The notes: generated from the sequence alone by a model not told the origin. A DNA stretch of 64,000 nt from Eutypa lata (GCA_022661535.1 JAKULF010000009.1:682001-746000); one strand, 5' to 3'. Shown: positions 36,731-48,979, numbered from the stretch's first letter. Made by a program: numbers and translations.

Positions 36731-37518
36731 CGTGTCTGATTATACGTACCGTCTCCCTATATTATATAGGGATCTAGAAATCTTGAGAAAAAGAGAAGCG
36801 GCAATTCTCAGAAGGATTCATCATGTGCTTTATCTATATGTGAAAATGAGGTGCTTTGTATTCTACCTTATATTCTAAGGTCACAATCAATCGAACAAAT
36901 TAAGGTCCATGGGGGTTTACCATAAGCAGGACCAGGGGTGGAATGTTTCCGCAGAAGAGTAGTTCAGTTCCCGTATTTTACCTCACTCTGTTCTGACTAC
37001 ATATGTATTCCATATGCCCTACATATGCGTTTTTGCCCTTGTGTGTGATTGTTAGCCTGACGCATCTACATCCCTCCTGAGTATATAGGAGCTATTGGCC
37101 GCCACAAACGCCCGTCACACCATGAACAGGGAGCGGGTGGCTGAACAGCCCACGGACAATAGAACCGCTTTAGGAAAATATGCACTTCTTGAACTCCACA
37201 CTCGGGAATATTGCAGATCGGACGCGAGCGGGAATAAGCGTTTATTTCAGTCACGGTATGAATAATCGTGTATCTAAAAATAAAGCAATTTATAAGCGGC
37301 AGGCGAAGTAAAGGACCTAACCTGGCCTTACGTTGATATGAGAATTGTTCTCAGTGGGGTTAAACCAACTGCATCGACTACACTAGCCACCGAAATGTAG
37401 TGAATATACGTAGTGGTGTCTTTAGTTGCTCATTCTTAGATTCGGTAAAAGTACGGCGTCTAAACGTCATTACTTTAGATGCTTATCATGGCTTGCATTC
37501 TATTCATACACTCATTAA
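36731..37518. other. Non-coding interval
   Basis: Upstream region of the PAN-like membrane protein gene. Only short unconvincing reading frames are present and no repeat is recognised. Confidence 0.5.
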
Positions 37519-38058
37519 AATCTAACCACCTATACACGAACTTGGCTGTTTGACCTCTGTAGTTCCCTGCGTTCTACTGAGAGCGCCACGTTGGTCGGCA
37601 CAGATATCAGTGCCCCGCGCTTCCCTAGCAACCCCCCCGCGGGTGTCACGTTCCCTATTCAGGACATACTTAATCCTTGGCCCGAAGCATGGCGCAACAG
37701 CTCCGACTTTGTGCAGCAACGTTTGATGCTCGCAGGTGGCGGCTCAAAGGCCTCTGATGCCGTGAAAGGGCTGCTGGAAAACGTCACGCCCCGAGGATGG
37801 GTGCAACTAATCGAGTCAGCTCCAAACGTGGATGCCGATGACAGGTCGGCCATGCACCAATTCCTCGCACTGTTGCAGGAGATGTTTACGTTTATGGGCA
37901 CTAGAACCACGCTTTGAACAGACATGTCGCAATGGGACGCAGGCTTTGTAAACATGGAGTCCAAGGCATTCCCATACGATAGTAGGACCAAAAATGCAGA
38001 TGAGACATTACGTGCTCAGAGCTTCAGTTCCATGAACGCAGTCATAACCGTCACCTAA
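37519..38058 (+). pseudogene. SAM-dependent methyltransferase fragment
   Basis: The frame reads TWLFDLCSSL, LVGTDISAPRFP, PAGVTFPIQDI, FVQQRLMLAGG, GWVQLIES and FLALLQEMFTFMG. This is the series of motifs found after the glycine loop in fungal class I methyltransferases (GTGIWLLDL.., GTDIS..FP, FDLVHQR, GGWIQL.E). The homology begins inside motif I: the GCGTG loop is gone and a stop lies just upstream at 37516. A TGA at 37915 interrupts the frame, but related sequence (DAGFVNMESKAFPY) continues after it. So it is 5'-truncated and broken. It lies between the PAN-like gene and a P450, so it may be debris of a metabolic gene. Confidence 0.7.
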
Positions 38059-38716
38059 TGTTTCTTTTCTACAGGGGCCCACTAGGCTGAAGTGCATGAC
38101 CAACGATGAATTAGCCACATTGCCATCACGTTTGACCCGAGAACTTTCAGAACAGGGTGGAAGCTATCTTATTGTCGTGGTGTGGGGTTAGAAACCAAAG
38201 TAATGGGGAGCCTCTTAGGCCTGGGAGGACTATTTTCTCCTTTCCGTTCTTCAGAAAACCTTAGAGGAAATGAAACTTTCTACTGGAAGCCTAACCCCTC
38301 GAAAATTGTCTTGTACGAGAGGGGTAAGACACTATCGTTGCAACCGTCATCTAAGATGTAAACACTTACACATGATAAAATTTCTTGCGTGCATATGCAC
38401 AGGCCATGCCCTGATTCTTTGCGTGCCAAGATCCCGCTCAAACGATACTCCTATTAGAGCTAATGCTAAGTGATTGCACAAGACTGTCGGCATTGGAACT
38501 CTTTCTAATTATCCCACAGGGAGGCAGATACAAGCGGTGCATATTATGTCCATTAACGGCACAGTTTGCTAAGTAAATTCGTGCGACAAGTACAAATACA
38601 GGAAAGTAACCTTACCCCAACAAACCAGTTACATATTCCGCGGAGGTCTCTCACCCCCCCTTACATCCCTTTTACTAGTACCTACACCTACAGGGTGTGG
38701 GTACGAACCAGAATGC
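38059..38716. other. Non-coding interval
   Basis: Between the methyltransferase fragment and the 3' end of the P450 gene. I see no supported gene or repeat. Confidence 0.5.
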
Positions 38717-40466
38717 TTATAACGCTTCCCGAATATATATTTTCTCTGCCGGGTTTTGGAAGCCGAGTTCAAGGAATTGGAGGTTTGGGGGCCGGCCGCG
38801 CCCGTCTTCGAACTTGAAGTAGTACCGCGCGAGCATGGTAGCGAGCACCAACTTGATCTCCAACGCGGCTGCGAAGCGACCCGGGCATGCGAATCTACCG
38901 TGGCCGAAGGTGATATGATCTCGATCAGTGGAGGAATATTGATGTCGCGTCATGGATGCTGAGTCTTCGCGCATCTTGCTGTATCGGAATCCATCGAATC
39001 TGTCTGCTTCTCTACCAATGCTCGACGTATTGACTACACAGATGTATGCTCCCTTGGGCAATACCGACCCATCTGATAAGGTTAGTTGTTCTTTAACGAT
39101 TCGCTTGAAGCTAACTATAAATTTCACTCATCAGTTTTAATGACCGGATACCGAGGAGAGACAAACTCACTCGGGCTTGGCGCGTTAATCCGCTGAGATT
39201 CTTTCATGAAGCTGTCTAATTTGACCAGCTTACTAGGTGTGTTCTTAGACCAGCCACCATCCTCTTCAAGTGTCTGGCGTACTTCTTGCCGCAGAGGCTC
39301 CAAGTACTCGGGTCGAGCAGTCAAGTCGTAGATACAATCAACCAACCCAGCCGAAACAGTAAAGAGTGATCCGATGACTGCAAAGGCGTAACGGGTTGCT
39401 AAATTTTCAGCTTCCCATTCTTCCCCTTCGGCTCCATCCATCATCCACTGTAGAACATCCTCCACTTTTTCATATCCCTCCCCTTCTATCTCGCGCTGAC
39501 GACGTTCTTCGATCAACGGTACCAAAAACGAGCGTATTCGATTAAGTCCTTGCTGAATCTTCCGTCTCATCGGTAACATCGGTGCAATCAAGGGCTGGAT
39601 TGCAGCTGGTAAACATTTAAGGATCAGTGCCGTAAAGAAGATCTGTTCCGTTGTGAAGATGTTTGCAGCATGCCATTCCTCATTTCGACAAAGGGACAAG
39701 CCGACCCACGATCGTGAAGTCAAGCGAGAGATGATGCATGTCATAATCTTGGTAAGGTTCACTGCCACCCAAGTGTCTGACAGTCTTTGGGTTAGCGCCA
39801 GTTGGAGCCCATCGTAGCTTTCTGAACATACCCTTGCAAGAGGGTATCTCTATTCCCAACCCGTAATCAATCTCATCGACCAACGCAGGTAACATTCGTC
39901 CCAGTCTTGGCGTGAGTTTATTTCGGACTGCGTTGAAACTAAGATGGGAGCCTACAAGTATAGTCATACCTGTATAACTCCCATGCATGTCCTGTGATCG
40001 TCACCATCATCAGGGGTCGCCATGGCTAATCTCAGCGTTGGAGTATACGCACCTCCGAGAGCGCTTCAATCGCATTGAGCTTATGATCATGCATATTCTG
40101 CAGTTCATCTACGTATCTATTTGGCAGTACTGTCAAGTTGGAGTCGGGTCTCACAATCGTGAACGCTGAATTTTGATACTGTTATGCTATTTTAGAGGGG
40201 GGGGGGGAATCGGAATTTAGGAGATTACGAAGAGCAGCATCAAAACTTTTACTACTTACTGCTTGCCAACCCTCTTTAGTAATCGACCAGCCATTCAGAA
40301 CAAATCGATATCTTGTGACGAAGAGTGGCTCGAACCACCATTTTCGTCCGACGACGGGCGCACGCGGAACGAGTGTATGTTTTGAAAATTTGAATAGCGT
40401 TGATAGTATTACCCATACTAAGGCTATAGAAGCCAGGAGAAACAAACCGGGCTGTTTCTCAAGCAT
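38717..40466 (-). CDS. Cytochrome P450 monooxygenase
   Basis: Five exons: 40260-40466, 40053-40178, 39832-39991, 39171-39776, 38717-39114. They total 1497 nt and give 498 aa with clean GT..AG joins. An N-terminal membrane anchor (LFLLASIALVWVILSTLF) predicts location at the ER. Typical fungal P450 blocks follow in order: VLPNRYVDELQNM, LTPRLGRMLPALVDE, SLCRNEEWH, the I-helix region around SLFTVSAG, the K-helix ESQR (ExxR), FDGFRYSKMRE, and the haem loop FGHGRFACPG with Cys 443. The I-helix lacks the usual acidic-Thr pair (it reads GSLFT), as in several fungal families. Substrate is unknown. It stands about 16 kb from the biosynthetic cluster across the transposon, so a pathway link is only possible. 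Intron 1 contains an 11-G run (40197-40207). Confidence 0.93.
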
Positions 40467-42935
40467 ACTGGATGGTAGAAAATAAACGCGAGGCGCAATG
40501 GTGAATTAAAAATTGAGTTCAATCCTGAAGAAATCACGATGTTGCCAACAAAGTACTTGTATGTGGGTGAAGAAGACAAAGAAGAAGGGTAAAATGAACA
40601 GATGGTTGGAAAGTAAGGGGTTCTTCCACAGGTACCTAGTGGGGTGCAAATATAGGCCTGTGTTTATAAATATAGGTCAAGGATTGAGTGTAAGGGGGGA
40701 CAACCGCAGGATCCATATAAGCCTAGTGCTAACGTTCAATTGCGGAATAGGACGAGACGTGGGGTCGTTGCCAGCAGGATTGTGCCCCATGTAGTATAAC
40801 TTTCTAGTCCATTTGGGAACCGGATTTTGTTGTCTTCACATTTTGCCCATTTCCACCCCATTTCTAAAGAGTTATGCTACATGCACCTAAAATTAAAGGC
40901 AAGTCTAAGTTATGTGCTGGGTCTAGAAACGTGATATCGAGCGCGATTTGTGACTAACATATCTAATTAGGCGGGCTTTCATTCTTCTCATCGTGTGATG
41001 GCTTCATTTGCGGCAACCTCTTGGATTTCTAGGTTGTTTTGACCTCAGGTGAAATTGTGAATGCGAATGTCACGGAGAACCTTGACCTACAGGTCGTCCT
41101 AGAGGGGGTTTAAATAATTTCGGTGTTAACACTCGCTTCGATCTCTCTACGCTCGAGCAAGGGCGGCTCTGGGGCGTCAGTGTGTAAGTACTACTTCGCT
41201 CTAAGCTAGCCCAGGCAGATCAAGTGCAATAAGGAGGTGAAGTCTTGAAAGTAAGATTTTATTAAATTGATAATCTTCTTGATCTTGAGGTTGATAAGGA
41301 CCTTTCATCTACTTTATACGACCTATAAGGTCTTCCATTATTTATATAAAAAATAAAGGTACTTATCTGTATCAACCCTTTGCCGTCATAACCGTTGATA
41401 ACAGCTATTGGCTTTTATTATGCATATATGCATTTCTGAGATCGTCGCATGACCTCCAAATATTAACGTGTTAGCTGTGTTCTGCAGATATTCTGGAGCC
41501 AACAACACTTATCTCCATTCCCCGTGTGACATCAAGGTGCTAGTTGCAGAGGCGAAAAAGCACGATGTTGACCCTAACTAACATTCACTTGATGATCAAC
41601 ATCGGGTATACTACCTAGTTCGGCCGAACCGTGTGTACATGAACACGGTGTACTACACCGAGGATACCCTGAATTCAGCAGTCCTAGCACGATTGACCAA
41701 CGTTAAACCCCAAGTCGATCAGCTCAACTCATGAAGTTGTTGACTCTGACTCTGACGGAAGCAGCCTCGAAGCAGGCTGCGGGTATCTCTAACCAAGGAA
41801 GGTGCTCTTACATTGAACACGACAGCCAGGACCGATGTTGTCAGACAGCTTGGCGACTAGGTATACAGTGGTACATGTGTATTACCTGGTATCACGATGG
41901 ATAAGAGGTCAATAAACGTAGATTTGGGGTAGTAAAGGTTGAAAACCTGAGAAAATGTGGTACCACACCCTCAGATAGGTCAACTTGAAAATCTCACGAA
42001 AGGTGTTGCACCTCAAGCCACCTGCATCAGTAGCAAGATACACAGGGGCTGGAGCAATTCGTTGGGTTTATCTGTCCTCCCCAGCCCCTCATCGCCTGAG
42101 GTCAACCCACTTTCATTCGTTCATTCTTCATCGTGGGTTACATCCAGTCTATATTAACTTGAGTTACCGTATGGGGCTGTGTTGGATTATATTACAACCA
42201 CGCCTCGAAGGGACACTATCCTGCAGATATAAATCGTACTTAATTCCATTTCTTCGATCGTGTCACCTGGTGCCTTGAACACCTACGGAAGTAACCATTT
42301 GGGTTCAAGTCATCATTATCTAGACCCTAGCATATTGTCTTATGTGGCGGTACAACCGTTCTCGTAGCACCGAAGCGGCCAGTATTTTGCGCCCATGTAA
42401 CCGCCATTGTTGGAGCCTCGTGGGCTGAGCGATAAATTCCGTCCACAAGCCACTAAGATACTATTGGAAGAGTTACGCCGCGTCAGGGTCCCCAAGGCTA
42501 CGTGAGCACCCATTGGTCTTTATTCATAATTATTACACCCCCAAAACACAACCGTTATTCCTCTTATACTACGATAGTAATTGTTATCATTTCCATAGCC
42601 CCTTAAGTGGGATGGGTGTACAACATCTCAGTTTTGCAAGCACCGATAGCCTCACCGCTTTGTAGGATAGACTAACAAATCCTTTCGTTGAGTGCCCCTC
42701 TGTATCCTGTTGATACTTATCGGACTCCCATACAGTAGCTGCCGATGTTTACCGGTTACTCAACCCACCTGACGGAGAATCGCCATTTCAGCTGTCCTAC
42801 ATTTTAAATTCGAGTCCAAGGTCGGGGCAAACCGCAAGGCAGACATGAAGTTCTCCAAGTATATTGAAGATTATAAGTACTGGTCATCAGTCGGCTTGCT
42901 TCTAGCTAATACTTTGAATCGTAACCCCATCAAAA
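40467..42935. other. Long non-coding interval with repeat copy C
   Basis: Nearly 2.5 kb without a supported gene. It contains the third LTR-like repeat copy. The remainder has normal composition; short reading frames here show no family features I recognise. Confidence 0.5.
41067..41531 (+). repeat. Dispersed LTR-like repeat, copy C, possibly a complete solo LTR
   Basis: Bases 41236-41531 align with copies A and B. In addition a TGTCACGGAGAACC lies 5' at 41067 and mirrors the 3' end CCGTGTGACA, so the full unit may be about 465 bp with TGTCAC..GTGACA ends, as in many LTRs. The flanks (GCGAA / TCAAG) do not form a target-site duplication. Confidence 0.55.
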
Positions 42936-44869
42936 ATGGCACCTTCACCCATTACAATCATGAAAACCTTGCTACCATCGATGTATTCAGCACGGAAGCA
43001 ATCAGTGGTGGATGCACTTGTGATATTGGGTCTTCTTCTTATAAACATTATCCTCATCACGATTCACTTTACATCCCCTACCCTTGCCATAGGGCCTTTG
43101 TCTTCTCAAACATCTACGCTCCTTCGAGTAGGTGTTACCGTCGCTGCCACTATCTTCATGATAGTTGTCAGTAAGAGGTTACAGCACTCATTATTACGCA
43201 CTTTAGAAGACCGACTCCAGAAACTTAGTTCTGGCTCAGGGGGTAACTTCACTTCAAATGAGCAAGTGGACTGCCGAGAAAGAGACACGTTAGAACGCCT
43301 TAACCGGGAATGGCGAGCAACGCTACGAATTGACACCTTTTCAGAGAAACATCAGTTACCTAATCTCTCTGATGTTCCTGATGTGTGCCTTGATCACAAC
43401 ATCAATTGTCGTGTTGCTGACTCCTACCCTAACCACTAGAACTGTACCCTATGATCCTGTCATCCCCGACACAACCCTCGGCAGATATCCCAATAACAAG
43501 AACCGATCTTGCGTAGGGATATGCGAGAATTGAAACGCGACTGTAGGAGTACATTCAGCCTTTTCCTGGTTCTACGGCAACGCTACTACCGATATAAATA
43601 ACCAGAATCTTCTTTACTCCGCTTACGACGGCAAATGTCCCGCTACCATGATGATGGCGCTCGCTGCTAGCATAAATGTCATCAATTCGGACGACCATGT
43701 ATATGTCGATTCGGGAGTCGCAGTAGAGCGAACTGCGATGGGGGCTCCGGTAACCTTATACGAGGGAGCAGCTCTACAGGACTCGTCTGAACATTATGGC
43801 CACGCTCTAGTCCGCACGACCCAATGCGTTCCTGTCATGACCTCAAATCCCGTCCGCTGTCAGACGGGGGGCGAGACACGAATAGTAAGTAAATCCGACT
43901 ACTCTAAGCATCCTTGCCACTAACATGTCAGCACTAAATTCCTCGGTCACCTTCCAGCCCGATGATCAAATATATCGGTACTTTTCGAATAGGTATCTAT
44001 CACGAGATAGCGCTATGGGGAAATGGATGACCACCGTCAGCACGCCGAAGCTATCAAATATCTTCACAACCGTAATTGTGATCGGCGCCGTGACTGACCC
44101 AGCTGCCGAAACCCCATTTGCTGCCTACTTAGCCGGTATCGTGGGCGATCCGGATGAGGAAGCCAGCTTTGCGGCAAATTCCTCATATACGGTTACGTGC
44201 ATAGTAAATCCTCGAAACGCGTTTGAATACCGGTCAGTTACCTTGAACCAACGAGCCCTAGGAGAGAACAAGGGGTCGAATATGGCTCAGTATCTATCAG
44301 GTTCCGAACCGTGCACGCCCGTAACTCCCACAATTAGCGATAAGATGTTCGCTACGGCGGCGATCGCGAGCCATTTCCTCATCAAAGAAAACGAGGGGGT
44401 GGACGGTTACTTTAACACCATCGCAAGACTTGCCGGGTACGGTCGAAACACGAGCTTCGCGCTCCCGGACAGCAGGAATTACCTTGAAGACGTCCTGGGC
44501 GTCGTCTCCGCGCTCGCGGTATCCAGGATGGAGTTAGGCAACGGGACGTTAGCGACAGCGCAGGACGGGCAGCCGGGCAAGTCTAGCGCAGTCGTCGAAT
44601 TTACCAGGCTCGGCGCGGACAGCGGCTGGACGCTTTGGTTGCTCGTACCGCCTGTCGTCAGCTTGCTGGTTCTGTCTTACTACTCGGTTCTGAGCGTCCT
44701 GCATGGTTACGCGCCGGGTGGGTCGGGGTTCCAAGGCAGGCCTGAGCAACGGCCAAAACGATACGCGGCTGAGAGCTTGAATCAGCTTGTCGAGTTAGGT
44801 TGGGCTGCCGGACGAGACTACGAGAAATTAGCGATCGTAGAGCGGGACCCCAGCCACGATAGTTCTTAA
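42936..44869 (+). pseudogene. Broken multi-pass fungal membrane protein gene
   Basis: An ATG in good context (AAAAATGG) opens a frame with hydrophobic helices (LVILGLLLINIILITIHF and VGVTVAATIFMIVVSKRL) and NREWRATLRIDTFSE. The matching continuation, YLISLMFLMCALITTSIVVL.., is in the next frame, so there is a frameshift near 43340. A TGA at 43531 interrupts that frame. A convincing intron (43885-43957, GTAAGT..TTCCAG) joins the rest in phase, ending with a membrane helix (WLLVPPVVSLLVLSYYSVL) and a cytoplasmic tail. This resembles a widespread fungal family of large N-glycosylatable membrane proteins of unknown function. With two independent lesions it is probably dead unless the assembly has errors. 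Confidence 0.65.
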
Positions 44870-45170
44870 GGCCTTCGGTATAAAGTAGGAGGATTGTGAA
44901 ACTATGGTAGGATCTACGATCAAAATTCAAGGATACATATGGATAATATCTGCCGAAGGATGGAAACTAGAAGGAGACGGTCATAGGTTTAGGTAAATCT
45001 TTCTTGGGTAAAGAGTTACGATAGTAACTGACCTACTCACCTGCGTGACACCTACAAGAATGGTGTAAGCGCTTTGGTTAGTTCGAAGCTACCATACCTT
45101 TTCTCAACTGTTAATAAGCTGTCCGCTTCCATCATATCTCGACTAGTTATTATCTCGTTCGGCTTTTATG

Positions 45171-45223
45171 GCGCTACCCGCATACTACAACGTATCTAAT
45201 AACGTTGTAGTCTTGTGTAGCGC
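45171..45223. repeat. 53-nt perfect-arm hairpin
   Basis: GCGCTAC (45171-45177) pairs with GTAGCGC (45217-45223), and ACTACAACGT (45184-45193) pairs with ACGTTGTAGT (45202-45211). Unpaired bulges of six and five nt separate the stems and the loop is 8 nt. It is not followed by a T-run like a bacterial terminator. It may be the core of a small foldback element or an RNA structure; the role is unknown. Confidence 0.6.
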
Positions 45224-45550
45224 TTAACCTTACTGTCCTAGTTATTAGTCCTCGTATGTCGAAACACCCTTGTCCGCACACGATGAGAAGAAAATTACAA
45301 GACCCTGAGGTGATGGACCAACTGCCGGCTGTTTTGTATTCCTTTGAGGTATATAACGGGGTTGCTTGGCGTTGCTGTACCGAGGTCGTGCTCCAGATGC
45401 AGTGGTGCAGGCGTACGAGCAAGCAGGTGGTGCGAACAACTTTTGGTGGATTCAATCGACGAAATGAAGTGATGTAAACGGAAGGAGTTTAATGGCTAGG
45501 GAGCGCCGGCGAAGGTGGTGATAACTTCAAAGCAACAACCACTTTGCTAT

Positions 45551-45769
45551 AAGGGTGTGTCAGCAGCTAGGACTTTAGGATGTATCGTCAAAATAGATGC
45601 ATTGTTTTTTAGAAGACATTAGAGGGGTTAAAGGAACTCGAAGGACTTAAAGTATCAATTGCAAAGCAGCAGCAAGGTGTAGCAGGCTAGACCTAGCCGG
45701 CTCCTTATATATATACTAATATAAAACTAAGCTTCCTGGTAATACCTAACATACCACTACATTCTGACA
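45551..45769. repeat. Candidate solo LTR
   Basis: The segment has TGTCAGCAGCTAGG at 45558 and ends ACTACATTCTGACA at 45769, so the termini TGTCAG/CTGACA are inverted as in LTRs. It contains a TATATATA box near 45710. GCTAT occurs at 45546-45550 and again at 45770-45774, a possible 5-bp target duplication, but seven extra bases lie between the left copy and TGTCAG. This imperfection lowers confidence. Confidence 0.45.
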
Positions 45770-46754
45770 GCTATGTGAATAACTAGAATGCACGTGCAAT
45801 TAAAAGGGGGTTAAGCACTACAGTTGTGCCTATCTCAATTCTATATCGAACCATTCTCAGTTCTTTTAACATGGATGGTTGTACACCGGGGGATCACCCT
45901 CGATTTCCTGCATCCTCAGCGGTAACTACCCGCCATCCTTGTAGACATTATATATTTAAGGCCGGCCACCTCAGGGTCGGGTACATGTAGAAGTCATTAT
46001 TCGGCATATCATTAGCTCTTTAAAAGAATTAGCTTAAAGATGCAAAGGCTGCGTGGACCCCAAATATATATTAAATCGCCACGCTAAGAACCCAAGAATA
46101 ACTAAAACTTGGCTTACATTACGCACCCTTGTTTTTACCGATGTTTAATGCGTACATGTTTATTTACACAAGTGTACGTATGTGTTGTATTCCATTTAAT
46201 CGACTTGGGATCCAATCGTGTCAAGGTTGTAGTATAGAGGTTAAATCTGCGGTTGGTCTCACGCTATTGCAAGTCATTAATTGCTTTTAGTTGTAGATAG
46301 CTGATGCATGCCGGGTCCGTATGACCACAATAATATAATCGCTTTAACTTCAATATAGCAATATGATGAAATACCGCATAAGCTGGCAGACGCCCAAGTC
46401 GGCAAGAAGCATCGCCGTTGTATAGTTGAGCCATGGCTTGCAGCTCGCCCACTTTATGTATAGTTGACCACTTACATATTCAAGCGTTTGTACGACTATC
46501 GGTCGTCGTCAAAAACATAGCCGACTTTTGGGCTAGGAATAAGTGTAAGTAGGCAGCTAAAAATAACCATTAGCCGAGTAAATGTTCGTTAAGGTACCTT
46601 TATTCTATATAAGACTCAAGAATAACCTTGTCTCCAAGAGAGTTCGCATAGTTCTTGCGGGGGAAATGGCCAAAGACTACATACATTGTATCAGATGTTT
46701 GTAGAATACACAACAACCCCTCTTATCATTTGATCAGATAGACCATTTGCGACC

Positions 46755-48979
46755 ATGAAAGAATCGAGCCTGCCCATGCAATGCACCCCTACTGATGGGA
46801 GTCCTATTTCGGACCATATCGAGACAAGTGACTATGATGCACAGTCTTCTCCTGATCTCGAGATTTCTCCAGCCTGTGGCACTCTGCATCGACCAAGAGA
46901 CTGCTTAGATTCTCCTAAGCCTAGTAAACAAAATGACCAAGCTAGTCAGACTACAACGAGACTTCTGGACAACAATTCTTTGCAGCTACCTACTAATGAC
47001 GAAGACTCTGATGAGGGATCAGATCACGAAATGCAACGGCCTCATACACCATTGCAGTTATCTGACCCAAACTCACCTCGGCGCGTTAAGTTTGCTCTCC
47101 TAACGACACTTGTTGACGGCTTTCATGGCATTCTGGCAACTGCGTTTATTGTATTCGCGTTCCTAGTCTTTGCAAATAACGGAAAACCCATTGAATCAAG
47201 CTCGTTAGCTCGCTCTTTGCTCTTGGCAGCCACCTATGTAACAAACCCCCTTAGATTCTTACGCAACGCGAGGTGGCTGACAGATCTTCTCAGGGACCAA
47301 CGATATTTCCAGTCGTTTTTGCTGCGATTACTAGCCGGACTATGAAATTGATCGCAACGTGGAGATTGGGGAAAGGCATAATTTTTGGTGTAGTCGAACA
47401 ACTACTAGGGAGCAGCACAATCTTCGGCACCATCCTAACTCAGATCCAACTTCGAGCTTTCAACTGGATGGCAATATGCCTTGTTAGCATCTGGGCACTT
47501 TCACCCGTTGATAGTCAGGCTGCCTTGCGCGTTGTATACCCAGTTACTATACCACTAGAGACCACACGGCAGTTAACATTCGTTGACACACAATCCCCAT
47601 ATTGGTTAGGTGGTTTTGGATCTGACACTACCTACTAGACGATGGTCAAATCTTTTTTTGGAACCGTCCTTTCAACCCCCACAGAAAAGAGTCGACAAAC
47701 TCAAGACACCTGGGGGAACCTCCGAATTCCTATGATCGAAGCCTTCGATGGCTATGGAAATCATGATTGGATTTCACTATCACCAGACATGAACTATATA
47801 TTCTCATCCATGGTTGGTGTACCTTTTAGCACCTCGCTGCAACTTGGGCGTTCTAATTTCATGTTTAATACATCTTACATAGTATTAGAATGCCCAGAGT
47901 CCCAAATCTTCAGTCCGTATGACGATGCTCCCTGCCCTTACACTAACTTCTCGGATCCGCAAACGAGCCCAATACTGACCCATCCGAACAATACATGGTA
48001 TCATTCCGGTGTGATGGGTGGGTTTGACCACGATATTGTTGCAAGCAACGGCTTTCAACTAGCGATGTCCAGCTGTACTCGTGACTGCGTCTGTGATGAT
48101 GGATGCAGTGAAGGAGTTGGCCGAAGGCTGATTTGGGAATCTTGCTCATTTGCCGGGGTAGCACATATTGATTGTCACCACCGCACAAGATATGTCGATG
48201 TTAATTATACATGTACGAGTGGTGGAAGCTGCCAAAGTAACAGTATTCGTCTGTCACCGGATCCTCGAAGTGGTTCCAATTTAACTGCTTTAGATATGCG
48301 TGGAGATGACCAAAAGTCTTTCACGTTTGAAATTCTAAAGCACTTGACCGACCTTTACGAACTGCCTGGAAGCCGATTTATCCCACCGATCGTAGGATAC
48401 CTATTCTCACCAGAACAAGCACTCACAACAACGGTTTTCAACTATTCAAAAAGCGTAATAGATATTCCAGTAACCGATTTTGAGGTTCGACTGGGTCAAT
48501 TATTCAACACCATGTATATTATGGGGATATCGCCACATACCGTATCCGGCTACCTTCGAGCAGATGCCGGTATGTACAACCCGAGCTCTCAGAATATTCG
48601 TATAGACATTTCCACGACTACATCTGAAGTAATAAATGAGCAATCAGTTATTCAATACTCAACGGCTTGGCTGGTCGTCCTACTACTCGCTTTGGTCGCG
48701 GCCCTTGCAGCGGGCTTGGTGAGTGTCGTTATGAAGATTCTCGTTCCGATTCCAGACGTGCTGGGATCCATTTCCGTCGTGACGATGGACAACAAGTGCA
48801 ATAATGTGGCATCAGGCGGTTCAACGTTAGACAGCATGGAAAGAGCTAGGTTGTTAAAGGATGTTGAGATTAAGCTTGGCGACGTTGAGCCCGCGGCGGC
48901 CGACGGGTGCATCGCCCTGGTGGCGCCTCTAGATGGTGCTATCGTCGGAACGTTGGGAAGAGACAGTATGTATGTTTAA
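46755..48979 (+). pseudogene. Large fungal membrane protein gene with a premature stop
   Basis: Exon 1 is 46755-47237, the intron is 47238-47293 (GTAACA..CTTCTCAG), and exon 2 is 47294-48979. The protein would have about 720 residues: an acidic Ser/Pro-rich cytosolic N-terminus, a helix near VDGFHGILATAFIVFAFLVF, the block GPTIFPVVFAAI, another helix around WMAICLVSIWALSP with SQAALR, a long Cys-rich N-glycosylatable ectodomain (CPESQ.., CTRDCVCDDGC), and a last helix (AWLVVLLLALVAALAAGLV). This order is typical of a fungal family of unknown function. A TAG at 47636 interrupts an otherwise natural frame (SDTTY*TMVKSFFG). CAG-to-TAG is a RIP-type change. No credible intron removes it: the only nearby donor would give a 30-nt intron. 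Confidence 0.7.

Larger units (their letters stand above)
44870..46754. other. Non-coding interval with hairpin and solo-LTR candidate
   Basis: About 1.9 kb between the two broken membrane-protein genes. It holds a strong hairpin (45171-45223) and an LTR-like segment (45551-45769), listed separately. No supported gene is present. Confidence 0.5.

Noticed and set aside
40513..40794. 93-aa plus-strand frame upstream of the P450
   Set aside because: Basic low-information sequence without homology, located in the P450 promoter region; likely chance.
45174..45477. Overlapping short frames on both strands
   Set aside because: They overlap each other and the hairpin, show no protein features, and lie between pseudogenes.
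47608..47638. Intron that would remove the TAG at 47636 (CTGAC branch and CTACTAG acceptor look good)
   Set aside because: The only nearby donor (GTGGTT) would give a 30-nt intron, too short, and the surrounding residues read naturally through the stop.
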